Shown piece after piece: positions 27,520-38,120 of a DNA stretch of 38,442 nt; position 1 is the first letter of the stretch, and the number at the start of each line of letters is the position of its first letter. The stretch lies in the NCBI GenBank assembly GCA_037447655.1, contig JBBHKE010002690.1:1-38442 (forward strand), written 5' to 3'. This DNA is from Zygnema cylindricum. Its lineage: Eukaryota; Streptophyta; Zygnematophyceae; Zygnematales; Zygnemataceae. The translations under genes and the position numbers were made by a program. The notes under the pieces are model-generated. The model saw only the letters and a list, made by a program, of their open reading frames with translations, had not been told where the DNA came from and did not search any database.

Positions 27520-28656
27520 AGCTAAAAACTACCTAGAGGCTTCCTGAATTTTGTAGTCCAATGAAGGACACAGAATTGCAAAAAACTCCGTACATCGAAA
27601 GTATAAATTGACGTTCAATCTACTTTGGTAATAATGATTTTCTCGTACGGCTAATTTTTTTGTCAAAGTTCCCTGAATTTTAGGGCAAAAAGACAGAGAA
27701 AAGTATATACTTTAATACATGGGACGTAGCCTTAGTAAGTTTGAAAACTGCAGGTTTGTTTTCGCGCCTATGTTTGATGACGTCAAAGCGTGTGACGTGT
27801 CATATGACATTTTAAATGAGTTACGTGCCAAAATTTTGGTGTGATCAAAACCCGTTTCCAATGAGTTATGGGAAAGTCATCGGAATGGGCAAAAAGTTAC
27901 AAATGCTCCGGTGGGAATATGTTATGAGGCATAAAAAACAACAAAAGTCAAGCGCAAGGACAGGTTCTTCTCACCTCGTAAATTTCGCTGCAACATTGAA
28001 GTCGTACGTTAGAATTGCGGCAGACGACGAACGCGCTTTTTGCAAAATTCTACAGTTTCCTGTGGCAGTTAAACTTCATAATCGGGTATAAGAGACGCGT
28101 CTACAGAAATATCTCGTTTCTATGATGCAGTTACGATCTCATTAATAGGTCCCGGACTCGGCAAGGCGCTTGCACTGTCCTCCTTTGTTTATGAAACCCT
28201 AATAAACAGTGTCAGTCTGTCAGAGCAAAAGTTTCCGTGGGCTTGGATACTCTTGTTCTATGTCTCAGTTTCACCTGTTTGTTTATTGTTGTCGGTCGTC
28301 AGGTCAGTTTTAGAAGTCAAACATGGTCAAAAAAAATTTGTGGAGTGTGCACTTAGAATATTTTTTGTCGCATTAAGCAAGTATTTGTACTTTACTACTA
28401 CGTGGAGCAAAAATGGTGGCGGCGAAAGGTGTTTCCCTACTGCTTAGAAATATGTCACGCTGTCGTAATTGTTTTTTTTATAAGACAGCGTTAAAAAAAC
28501 GCCCAGCTTTTCCGGCATCATAACAGCTTAATAGTTAATAGTTTAATACACTACACCGTGTATCGCTATTAATGTTAACCCTTATACCGATACACACCCC
28601 TGTACTGTACTGTAGTATAATGTTCCGATGAAAAATTTCCCCATCCTTGGAGAAGA
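27520..28656. other. repeat-like, nothing named
   Basis: GTAC- and CpG-richer sequence without a recognised gene. It contains the solo CACTACACC end at 28,549. Plus frames at 27,816-28,091 and 28,253-28,447 show no family motif. Confidence 0.4.
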
Positions 28657-28661
28657 ATACG
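28657..28661. repeat. target site duplication ATACG (left)
   Basis: ATACG directly left of the LTR; an identical ATACG follows the other LTR at 34,480-34,484. A 5-bp duplication is the hallmark of copia integration. Confidence 0.95.
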
Positions 28662-29103
28662 TGTAAGGATCGACACACACAAAGATAGAAGGAAGACAAG
28701 ATGTAGTGCGGAGGCAAAATATAGCAAAAAGAGATCACTCCAGTAAAAGACAATATATTTCACCGGAATATTTCCCCTCTTACAAGATTAACTTTTTCCC
28801 CAAACGACTAAGTCCTAAATACTTTCATATCAAGCAAGCAAAGTACTACTCAAGTGACGTCGTACAAAAGTACGCCGCGCGAACCAATCAAAACAAAGTA
28901 CCAACGAAACAACATACCGTACGCGGTACTATACGAAAATAAACGACTACCGTACATACCTAAAGTACTACGCACGCAAAACCAAACAAAACTATATAAC
29001 ATTAAACTAGTCACGCCACGCCAAACAAAGCTACACGTAAACTTTAAAATTTATAATACGACGCTCAACAAAACTGAGACGTCGTTTCACAATGAACTTA
29101 ACA
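28662..29103 (-). repeat. 3' LTR (442 bp)
   Basis: On minus starts TGTTAAGTTCA and ends ATCCTTACA. About 95 percent identical to the 5' LTR at 34,039-34,479, with one length difference. Confidence 0.95.
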
Positions 29104-29114
29104 ATCCCCCTCTC
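29104..29114 (-). other. polypurine tract
   Basis: On minus GAGAGGGGGAT abuts the 3' LTR. A second GAGAGGGGG lies at 29,124-29,132, directly after the RNase H stop codon. It primes plus-strand DNA synthesis in this element class. Confidence 0.88.
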
Positions 29115-29130
29115 ATTGTGAAACCCCCTC

Positions 29131-29955
29131 TCAAACTGAAAATAAATCTAATTTAGGTCGTCCACGTAAAATTACGTCATAAACCGCCGCCTTAGTCAAC
29201 ATGTCTGCGGCCTCCTCCAAAGTCGACACGTACGTAAACTCAATCTCCTTCGCAACAACCAAATCGCGTACAAAATGCCACTGGATACGAATATGTTTTG
29301 TTCGCTTGTGAAAGACCGGATTTTTCACAAGCGCCATCGAACTCATGCTGTCAGTAAAGATCTGCAAGCAACCAATTACAACGCCCAACTCACCAAGCAT
29401 CTCTTTGATCCACACAGACGCCTTCGTAGTGTGACACGCAGACATGTATTCTGATTCTGTGGAACTTAACGCAACCGTAGGTTGGAGTCGCGAACTCCAA
29501 GATATTGTTGCGCCGCCCAAAATGAATACGTACCCTGACGTGGATTTTCCACTCTCAAAATCTCCCCCCCAATCTGCGTCGCAATAACCGATACACTGCA
29601 GAGAGTCCCTTTTGGACGCATACACCAAGCCAAAGTTGATCGTACCAGCCAAATAGCAAAATATCCGTTTTACTGCCTCACAATGATTATTTTTTGGAGC
29701 GTTACAATAACGAATGACAATTGACACCGCCGCCGCAATATCCGGACGCGTGCCTACACTCAAATACATTAAACTACCTACTGCTTCACGATATGGTACT
29801 GAAACATTTTCTTCTTCTTCGTACTTTCTGTACTGTACTTTTGGATCTAATGGCGTCGAGACAGATTTCGCGCCAATCATACCAAATCTAGTCAAGACCT
29901 CTCTACAGTACCGAGCTTGACTTAATTTAATTACATTCTCGCTGGACCTTATGAC
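29131..29955 (-). pseudogene. copia pol: end of RT and RNase H
   Basis: Longest intact piece of the polyprotein, reading into its natural TGA at 29,131. It starts after an in-frame stop at 29,956-29,958. Visible motifs are STPLDPKVQ, PYREAVGSLMYL, TRPDIAAAVSIV, then the RNase H residues CDADWGGDFESGKSTSGYV, LSSTESEYMSA and KHIRIQWHFVRD. The family-typical acidic residues (D in CDADW, E in TESEY, D in TDS) are present. Upstream breaks mean this part would be made only as a fragment. Confidence 0.93.
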
Positions 29956-30470
29956 TTAAATCCCCAAGATGTACCTTACTGATCCAAGATCTGTAACTTT
30001 AAAATGTATACTTAGGTACTCTTTTAACTTATTAATAACAGACAACGTGTCACTAATCATTAGGAAGTCATCGACATACACAGAAAAAATAATTTGGTCC
30101 TTTCCTTCTCCTTTCACGTAAACTCCGGAATCCGAAATTGTACGAACAAAACCATAATTAGTAAGTACCTTATGAAGACGAAGGTACCAAGTCCGCGGCG
30201 CTTGTTTTAATCCGTACAAGGATTTTTGCAGCCGCCATACTTTTCCATCTTTGGGCACCTTCATATAAACCTCCTCTTCTAACTCTCCATTTAATAAGGT
30301 TGTTTCTACGTCCATTTGATGTATATGCTTATTCCCCACGGCCGCAATAGCAATTATCATTCTCAAATAATCAAATTTAACAACCGGTGCATAAGTTTCC
30401 GAATAATCAACCCCCTCTATTTGTTGAAAGCCTTTACATACCAATCTAGCCTTATATTTTATTATCTCCC
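29956..30470 (-). pseudogene. copia pol: reverse transcriptase core
   Basis: Contains VCKGFQQIEGVDYSETYAPV, LYGLKQAPRTWY and FSVYVDDFLMIS with the catalytic Y-V-D-D. It ends at TAA (29,956-29,958) just after ILGI, where the domain should continue. D-V-E-T-T-L-L-N-G replaces the usual D-V-x-T-A-F-L-N-G. Confidence 0.93.
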
Positions 30471-30730
30471 CCGTAGCACCAGTTTTTGTTTTAAATATCC
30501 ATTAGCATCAATCGCCTTCTTCCCCTCCGGTAAACTCACCTCCTCAAAAGTTTTATTATCGATAATGGATTTTAATTCTCTCTCCCACGCGGTTTCCACT
30601 TATCCTCCCAATCCATAGAACTTCGTGCCTCGGCGTAAGATTGGGGATCGCCGGGCATATTCTCGGTTAATGATTGCTACAAAATAAATGCCTCCTCCGA
30701 GGCCGCCAAGATAAAATAATTGGATTTTTG
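30471..30730 (-). pseudogene. copia pol: linker to RT, frameshifted
   Basis: All three minus frames carry pieces in turn: SNYFILAASEEAFIL and SSMDWEDKWKPRGRE, then ELKSIIDNKTFEEVSLPEGK, then IFKTKTGATGEIIKYKARLV. The frame changes near 30,720, near 30,595 and near 30,500, and a TAG interrupts the first piece. These are small indels in an otherwise well-kept region. Confidence 0.85.
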
Positions 30731-31596
30731 ATATTTCCACCTTTGCGATCAAATGATAACCGATCCGGTTTCTTCCCCTTTGTCTCACGTTGACTCCTTC
30801 TCAATGGGATGTCGTTTTCTTTTTCATTTGCGGATTTTTCGATTTCGGTTTCTTCCTCGTGGAAAGAAGTACTCGGAGATTTAGAACTTTTAGATCGGCG
30901 AGTGTCCGAAGACATTCGAGATTTTCCACTTCGGATCTCGCTAAAATTAATTAATTCCGGATGAGTTTCGGAAAGAGCTTTCCCCCTCTTAAGATTGACG
31001 ATCGGATCCGCCTCATTTTGGGAATTCGAATCATCGAGATGAGGAAAAGAGAGAGTCTCAATTACTTCAAGAAAATCATGATTAGTAGAGAATTTTTCGG
31101 AACGAGAAATAACAACTTTAAGATCCTCATGGAAATTCACATTACGACTCTCTTCAATGACATGACGAATTGGATCATAAACCCGGTATAAACTCCCTGT
31201 GGAGCTATACCCCACAAAAATTCGCGACCAACTACGAGAAGAAAATTTACCTCGTCGTTTTACCCATTTGATGTACGCCGTCGCACGACACCCCCTAATT
31301 CGTAAATGATGTAACGAGGGCTTTCGACCATACCATAACTCGTGAGGAGTCTTATTGCCCGAAATAGAGGTAAGTCGACGGTTACAAATATAATTAGCCG
31401 TTAAGATCGCATCTCCCCATAAATACTCCTTCCTTCCCGATCCGTGAATCATCAAGCGCACCATTTCTTGAAGTGTACGATTTTTGCGCTCGACAATTCT
31501 ATTCGATTCCGGTGAGTAAGATGCCGTAAATTCTTGTCGGATCCCCCATTTCTTGCAATACGGATCAAATATCTTGAACTCCCCGCCATTATCGGA
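30667..31596 (-). pseudogene. copia pol: integrase C-terminal half and spacer
   Basis: Starts with SDNGGEF (the second catalytic D of the DDE triad) right after an in-frame TGA at 31,597-31,599. SPESNRIVERKNRTLQEM carries the catalytic E. TPHELWYGRKPSLHHLRIRG is the conserved copia integrase tail. A charged, Ser-rich spacer with RRSQRETKGKKPDRLSFD follows before the frame is lost and stops at 30,667. Confidence 0.92.
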
Positions 31597-32301
31597 TCAA
31601 ACCGCCTTTAATTTCCGTTCACATTGCCTTTCGGCCATAACATGCCACTCCTCAAATTTTGCGGATGCATCGGATTTATTTTTGAGGAGATAAACCCATG
31701 TGAATCTTGAATAATCGTCGACAATAACCATGATAAATTTATTTCCTCCTAAACTCTCAGGTTTAACATCGCCGCATAAATCCACGTGGACCTTTTCGAG
31801 TGGGTGAGTTGACCGAAAATTTGCGTCTTTATTAGGATGGGATTTGCGGATCTGACGCCCTTGACTACATCCGTCACAACCGTTGACTTTTTCTCCTGAC
31901 GTCAAATCTAAGCCGCGCGTGCAACCGGCTTTGATCATTTGTTTCAAATTTTGTTCTGACGTATGGCACATGCGATGATGCCATAACGTCAGATCTCCCT
32001 TAATTTCGGCGATCTGACTTATGATGCCGTAATCATTACGTTTGAATTTCGGTCGCCTCCACAAAAGACGACTATAAAATGCGTCAGATACTTCGTCCTC
32101 ACCGATTGTGACTCCATCAGATCGTACGATTTTGATTGTCGAGTCTCCCAAAGCGTACACGCTCGCGCCAGATCTCTGGATTTGGGGTACGCTCAAGAGA
32201 TTCGCTGAGCCGCCCGGAATGTAAAGCACATTTAACAGCTGGATTTCATAGATTCGCTCAGATCCATTTGGATCTAGCGAAATCAAGTCAAGTCGTACAG
32301 T
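31597..32301 (-). pseudogene. copia pol: protease end, integrase zinc finger and N-terminal core
   Basis: Contains LLNVLYIPGGSANLLSV (after the protease), LWHHRMCHTSEQNLKQM and CDGC (the H-H-C-C integrase zinc finger), and EKVHVDLCGDV with the first catalytic D. It is bounded by in-frame TGA codons at 32,302-32,304 and 31,597-31,599. The latter falls in the codon before S-D-N-G-G-E-F, where the family usually has Arg, consistent with a CGA to TGA change. Confidence 0.92.
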
Positions 32302-33633
32302 TCAAACTGTACCAATAGAAATAATTTGACCACTAGCGACTGTAATATTTTTAGGTACAGTCAAAGCGCGCATTTTGTCGAAAAGCGTGCCGTCCGTACA
32401 TACGTGATGCGAAGCGCCGGAGTCTATAATCCACTCCTTCTCGTTTTGCGTTTCGAATGACGTAGTTTCGTTAGTGACGTTTAACATGGAAAAGGTGATA
32501 GGACCTTCTTCCCTTTCATCATTTTCCCCAAGGAAGTGTCCATGGCCGCCGAATCGGCCGCCACGTCCACCGCGCCCCCCTCTATCAAATCGGCCACCGC
32601 CACGTCCACCAAATCTGCCGTTGCCGCCGCCGCGACCGCCGCGGCCGCCGTCGACGTCAAATCTCGCGTAACATTGGGGACTATTATGTCCCCATTTCCC
32701 GCAATAGTGGCATTGTTTTTCTTTGTCCGGGCAAGAGGAGGACATATGACCAGATTTATTGCATTGAAAGCAAGTGATAGTAGATTGATCTTGGAAAGAT
32801 GATTGGCCGGGGAAATTTCCCCTCCTTTCGGTGCTTCTTCCCCTTCCCCTAGATCCGTGTCCTCTTCCCCTTCCCCCTCTTCCCCCACGGAGAAAATTTA
32901 GATCCGCGGGTTCTTCGGAGGATGCGTTCAGAGATCCACCCGAGGCCGAAGCTTTAGGAGGACCTCCGCGATTTTTCTCGGTGGTTTTGAGATAATTCAC
33001 GATGAATCCGTAACTCGGATTTGTTTGTGCCCAAAAAATCTCCTTGAGGTAAGTAAGATTGTCGGGTAAGGCGTTAATGAGGCCGATCACTTTATCCTCC
33101 TCGATAATAGTCCGGCCGTTATTCAAGAGTTGCTCCACAATAATTATGTATCGCTTGATCGCATCATCGATCGATTCGTTAGACTTTATCTTAAATTGGA
33201 TAAAGTCCGTGTAGGCATATTGCCCCTTGTTTTGGAGCCCCTTCTCAAATTGACCTTCGAGCGCCATCCAACACTCATGGGCCGTATCTCGGGTAAGGAA
33301 ATGATCATGCACCGAAGCGGTGCAAGATTGCATGAGGCCGGTGATGGCCGCAAGATTTTTCTTCTTCCAAAGGCGGCGAGCCTTCGGATCGTCGATCTGC
33401 ATCTTTTCTTCTCCATTCACGATCTTCCAAAGGTGACGGAGAATGAGTTGCGTCTTGATATATTTCTTCCATATTTGATAGTTGGATCTGTTAAAGAGGA
33501 CGATCTTCCCCGGCATGGAAGGGATCGGTAACTCGTCATCGGATTCATACTCGAGATCCGAGACGTTCTCGATCACAAACTTCCTTTTTCGGAGAGCCTC
33601 CCTCAAAATATCGTCATCCTCGACCCCTCCATC
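32302..33633 (-). pseudogene. copia gag (capsid, zinc knuckles) and protease start
   Basis: Gag core with NYQIWKKYIKTQLILRHLW and ECWMALEGQF. Two CCHC zinc knuckles, CFQCNKSGHMSSSC and CHYCGKWGHNSPQC, are flanked on both sides by long Arg-Gly-rich stretches (RGG-box-like). The protease active site DSGASHHVC follows. The frame ends at TGA 32,302-32,304. Upstream it is continuous with the N-terminal piece except for one TAG at 33,634-33,636. Confidence 0.93.
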
Positions 33634-33978
33634 CTAAGCCACTTCAAAAGTATTCAAGATCGGATCCTCCTCCTCCACTTTAAACTTCCCCTTTCGATTG
33701 GCATCCGTGATCCGTTGATCTACAAGAGTGAGAAAGCCGTCAAACAACTCATTGAGACGATCTTCGGTCAATACCACCCCTTCTTGTTTCTCTTTCTCCT
33801 CTTTTGGAAGTGGGTTGGAGGGAGAGCCCTTTTCAAAAGTCGTCTCTCCTCCGAAGCCGAAATCTTTCACACTCTGATCTGGAGATGAATCGGCCAGATC
33901 CGGTAGATCTGGTAGATCCGGATTAGAAGCCGCAATAGGAGAAGGTGTGGATGAGGACTTCTTCTTCTTTCCCCCCAT
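33634..33978 (-). pseudogene. copia gag N-terminal extension
   Basis: The best start is ATG at 33,976-33,978, about 60 bases from the LTR, giving MGGKKKKSSSTPSP. It is acidic and Pro/Asp-rich after the Lys cluster, with DRLNELFDGFLTLVDQRI as a likely helix. It ends at TAG 33,634-33,636, in the same frame as the gag core. An M-G-G-K-K-K-K start could serve membrane or nucleic acid contact (inference). Confidence 0.85.
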
Positions 33979-34024
33979 GGCGGCAAGACTTGCCACCTTG
34001 AGATCTCTTTAAAGGAGCAAACTA

Positions 34025-34036
34025 GCTCCGATACCA
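34025..34036 (-). other. primer binding site (initiator-Met tRNA type)
   Basis: Minus TGGTATCGGAGC lies two bases inside the 5' LTR. It differs at one base from the canonical complement of plant initiator-Met tRNA. It sets the orientation of the element. Confidence 0.92.
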
Positions 34037-34038
34037 CT

Positions 34039-34479
34039 TGTAAGGATCGACACACACAAAGATAGAAGGAAGACAAGATTTAGTGCGGAAGCAAAAGATA
34101 GCAAGAAGAGATCACTCCAGTAAAAGACAATATATTTCACCGGATTATTTCCCCTCTTACAAGATGAACTTTTTCCCAAACGACTAAGTCCTAAATACTC
34201 TCATATCAAGCAAGCAAAGTACTACTCAAGCGATTTCGTACAAAAGTACGCCGCGCGAACTAATCAAAACAAAGTACCAACGAAATAGCATACCGTACGC
34301 GGTACTATACGAAAATACACGACTACCGTACACACCTAAAGTACTACGCACTCAAAACCAAACAAAACTATATAACACTAAACTAGTCACGCCATGCCAA
34401 ACAAAGCTACACGTAAACTATATAATTTATAATACGACGCTCAACAAAACTGAGACGTCGTTTCACAATTAACTTAACA
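34039..34479 (-). repeat. 5' LTR (441 bp)
   Basis: Contains the promoter and poly-A signals in this element class, though none could be fixed. About 95 percent identical to the 3' LTR. Confidence 0.95.
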
Positions 34480-34484
34480 ATACG
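34480..34484. repeat. target site duplication ATACG (right)
   Basis: Perfect match to 28,657-28,661. Confidence 0.95.
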
Positions 34485-35280
34485 TAACCCTAAAAGTCTA
34501 TGAAAAGGTTTGGCTGTTTGGCGATTCGGCTAGGTGAAATAGCCGTTGAATTTGCACCGGGATTTCTGAAGCCAGTTTCTAACTGTTTGGCTCGGTTACA
34601 TAAAATCCAAGCGGTTTACTTTGGTCCCCCCTCCCCCCGGAATTCCCGAAGCCAGATTTTAACCGTTTGGTTCGGTTCGGCCTAAAATGAAACTGAACCG
34701 AACTGAAGCCTGAAAATCCAACTGTTGCCGACAAATTGTCAGTTTCTCAGCAGACCGTACAGTACCGTACCGCTCGGACTTCTGATTTTCTTTTTCGTAG
34801 AGAAAATCAGATCTGGATTTATCCGCAGAAAAGTCTGGCGGTTCCTGAATTTCTGTCCTTTCGGTATTGCAAGGAGGCTCCGTTTGCATGTGACACGTGA
34901 CAACCGTGCTTCACGCTAAGTGTGCTGTCACCTGATTAATCTGTACGATTTTCGTACACGCTTTCAAAAAATTCTCTAGACTTCAACATTTGTGGCGCAA
35001 GTCAGCAATCAGTTGACTCTACTCAAGAAGAAATGATAACTCAAAATTGTAACAAGTCACGTCTTGTTGACCAAACTACTCGATTTCCCACTTAATACCA
35101 GTACAGTGCTGAAATTGGAACTAGCATTAAAACACACAAAAATAGTGAAATAGCAAAGTACGCATTCTGAAATTATATTTTGACAGTGACGGAAACCGGT
35201 CTCAACATATCCTTTTTAGTACAGAACATTCGTGAAATTTCGTACACGAATGAAATAAACTTTACTGCTTAGTACCTTAC
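34485..35280. other. intergenic, AACCG-rich imperfect palindromes
   Basis: At 34,655-34,710 TTTGGTTCGGTTCGGCC is followed by GAACCGAACTGAAGCC, an imperfect palindrome. Similar words sit at 34,560-34,620. It could be the end of an unidentified DNA element. No gene was recognised. Confidence 0.4.
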
Positions 35281-35535
35281 TGTTGGTCCTCCGGGGTGCC
35301 GAAGACGTCCGCGACCGCTCGTTTAGGGTTTATTTTTTCTGTTTTGTTTTTTTTTTATTAAAAAAACAACCCAAACCCCAAAACCCTATTTCTCGTACCC
35401 GATCCCAAGAGGTGTCGAATGTCGGCGCGAGGTGCCGCGAGGTGCCGAAGGTCCCACACTTGTATGGGGGCTTGTTCGATACCCTTGCTGAACTAAGGAT
35501 GTTTGACGAGTGAGAAAACGACGGTCATTGGTTGT
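35281..35535. repeat. GGTGCCG-rich block with a T/A hairpin
   Basis: GGTGCCGAAG/GAGGTGCCGCGAGGTGCCG words flank a pyrimidine-purine hairpin at 35,325-35,387 (AGGGTTT..T run, then A run..CCCAAAACCCT). The stem is imperfect. Family unknown. Confidence 0.5.
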
Positions 35536-36000
35536 CAAAATGTGGCGTTCCATTCTGGACTGTTTTCGGAGGTGCCCTATTTTTCTTCCGCGTCGACAGT
35601 GGCCGTACAGCTGGAGCTGCGTTCACTACTTCACTCGTGCGTAGTTTTCACTCGCGTGAAATTCAAGTTTGACAAGTGCATGTGCCAAAGTGAGGGTTAT
35701 TGTTTCTGTCGTTTTCATAAAATCCTTAGCGCCGTACCGATTAAATTACAATCGTACGGGAAAATATAAAAAGAAGTTAAAATACAATTTGAGTCAGCTT
35801 CCAACTTAAAATGTACTATATGTTGTTATCTTTTGTTTTTCGACCCACGGCCACGTCATGCCAAGTCATCTACAAAATTTACCTTAAAACACATAGGAGA
35901 TGTGTTTTAAATTAAAGTATCACCGCAAGACACATTAGAAAAAACATTTGCACATATTTGCCGAGAACCGATATGTATTTTTTTTGGCTTTCCAATAATC
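35536..36000. other. intergenic, nothing recognised
   Basis: Plus frame 35,503-35,769 is Cys- and Ser-rich but matches no known motif. Confidence 0.4.
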
Positions 36001-36396
36001 GATACATTGGCACGATCTTTCGCCACCGGTGTTATAGCCGATAAAAAACCGATAAACCGACACGTTTTTTTTTATCGCGATAACACCGGTACTGATATCT
36101 GTACGGTTTGTACCATAAAATTGTACGGTTTGTTTCATCATACTGAACCACTATTACTCCGTTACACAGAGTACGGAACAGATTGTTACACGTGGCATGC
36201 CCAAATTTATACACAGAAAAAATTAATACAATTTATATAGAGTATTATTATATAACATACGATACTTTTTCCTTTTATCGTCGATATGGAATCTGTTGGT
36301 CTATAAGCGATATGTCAAGACCCCTGACCGTTCGGTAACTGATTACTATTGGTATTGGTGTTATCGCGATAAATTTCTTGCCGATATACAACATTA
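36001..36396. repeat. degenerate relative of the hAT-like element
   Basis: Carries TATCGCGATAACACC on plus at 36,073-36,087 and inverted at 36,357-36,371. The right end TTGCCGATATACAACATTA (36,378-36,396) matches the ends of the element at 36,544-37,319. A matching left end and target duplication were not found. Confidence 0.55.
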
Positions 36397-36543
36397 TCAC
36401 TTTCAGTGTGATAGGACAGGACAGGAGAGAGAAAAGCAGAAGGCACTTCCTGCAACCATGAACGCCATAGGTCTGGAACGTTGTACATCTACAATGTCAT
36501 GCAAAGACATGCCGACGTCACAAGTGCAGTGGTTACAAAAAAT

Positions 36544-37319
36544 TAGTGTTGCGTATCGACAAAAAAATTATCGCGATAACACCGATACCGATAGTTATCG
36601 GTTATGGAAAGGTCAGAGGTCCCGATATACCGTTCCGAGACGAACAAATTCCATATCGGCGATAACTTAAAAAAATATAGTATGCACACAATAGTACTTT
36701 ACAACATACTGTATTATATTATTGACTTTATATAGCGTGGCATGCCACGTATAAGAATCTGTTCCGTATTCTGTTTAAATGAAGTTTATTAACGACAGGG
36801 CATCATATAAACGTTGACAAATTTAAAACAATAGTTGATAGTTCTAAAAATATAGTACTAAAACGAAAAAAAAATGAAACTTTTCCGAAAAAGCAAACGA
36901 ACAGACGAACAAATTTGTCAGAGTGCCGCCATTTACTACCTTTTATAAAAGAATATCAGTCAAAAGGACATTCTGGAAGGGTATGGGACCGTGGAACCCA
37001 AGTGAAACCCCCTTAAAAACAAAATAATCAAGAAAATATCGCGATTTTTCCCCGACATCGGAGGGAAGGTGGTCCGCGGCACGACAAGGGAATAACTCGT
37101 ACAATTGAGTGTATGGACCGTACATTTAGCTGTGCGGTCCGTATAATTATCGCCAATAGTTATCGATATAAGTGTTATCGCCGATAAACAACCGATATTA
37201 TCGGATATTTATGGGCAATAACACTGATGTCGATATATCGTGCCGATATATCGATTATCGGCAACCCGGAAAAAGACCCATATCGGTTATCGGTAAATTC
37301 TTGCCGATACACAACACTA
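36544..37319. mobile_element. hAT-like non-autonomous DNA transposon (776 bp)
   Basis: Left end TAGTGTTGCGTATCGACAAA; right end read on minus TAGTGTTGTGTATCGGCAAG. The two share about 26 positions with few mismatches. Flanking 8-mers are CAAAAAAT (36,536-36,543) and CAAAAAAG (37,320-37,327), 7 of 8 equal, as expected for the 8-bp duplication of hAT elements. Subterminal TATCGG/CCGATA words are dense at both ends. No transposase motif is present, so it would depend on an enzyme made elsewhere. Confidence 0.7.
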
Positions 37320-38120
37320 CAAAAAAGCTATACGGCAAATCAACAACACAAGTTGTAGACGTTGATAGCCGTCACAGGCATTGTCGACGTATACAATCGT
37401 CACGATTTCGTTTGTTACCCATTGTGACACTTTAAAATCTTCGCTACAATACAAAGTTCTGTAAGTTACAAGTGCATGGGGACTAGGCGTTTACACAGTT
37501 CTAGTTTTTTCGTGCGGGTTTCGTAGCAAATTTCAGTACGTTTTAATAGGGGAGTTGCCAGTGGTGTACGGCATGGTGATGCTGGTCTTCACATTGGCAT
37601 ATGACGTCAGCCAGATTCTAGCAAGCTGGCAGGTCAATCTTTTCAACCATAAGCCCGTTCAAATGTGATTATCTGTGCAAATCTGTACGGATCAAGAGAT
37701 GTCGGCCAAAGGTACAGTAGCAAAGAATGTGGTTACCTAACAGGAAATATGTGAGATGCCGTACGGTACTGTGATGTATCATCTATGGAACACATAAAAT
37801 TCCGTACAATTACCAACTGTTTCATTTCTGTTTTTTATAAAACAAGTCTTTTTCATGTAGATTCGCCGAAGGTTCCAGGAGGACACATTGACCTTCCGAT
37901 ATTCTTTGATTCGGCACGTGTGCTCCATCCAACCAGGAGACGACCACCGTCCTATACCGTACTGCAGGGGAGGACGGTACAACAACCTACAGGGACCGTA
38001 CAACCACTACAACCTGGATAATAGAGACAGGTGCCACGATGGACGGCCAATGAACCCTAAACACGAATTTAATCCCACGTGTGGATGCAAATCCTGCAGA
38101 AACCAGTCAAACCACCAAAA
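37320..38120. other. intergenic, GTAC-rich, nothing recognised
   Basis: Contains many GTAC and CCGTAC words. The plus frame at 37,888-38,301 (137 codons) overlaps the dispersed repeat at 38,121 and shows no family motif, so it is not called a gene. Confidence 0.4.

Larger units (their letters stand above)
28662..34479 (-). mobile_element. full-length Ty1/copia LTR retrotransposon
   Basis: Element of 5,818 bp read on the minus strand: 5' LTR, initiator-Met type primer site, gag, protease, integrase, reverse transcriptase, RNase H, polypurine tract, 3' LTR. The order integrase before reverse transcriptase defines Ty1/copia. The LTRs begin TG and end CA and differ at about 21 positions by eye, near 5 percent, so insertion is moderately old. 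A perfect 5-bp target duplication flanks it. The polyprotein frame is interrupted by at least four stops and about three frameshifts, so it cannot move on its own. The LTRs are rich in GTAC words like the surrounding DNA. Confidence 0.96.
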
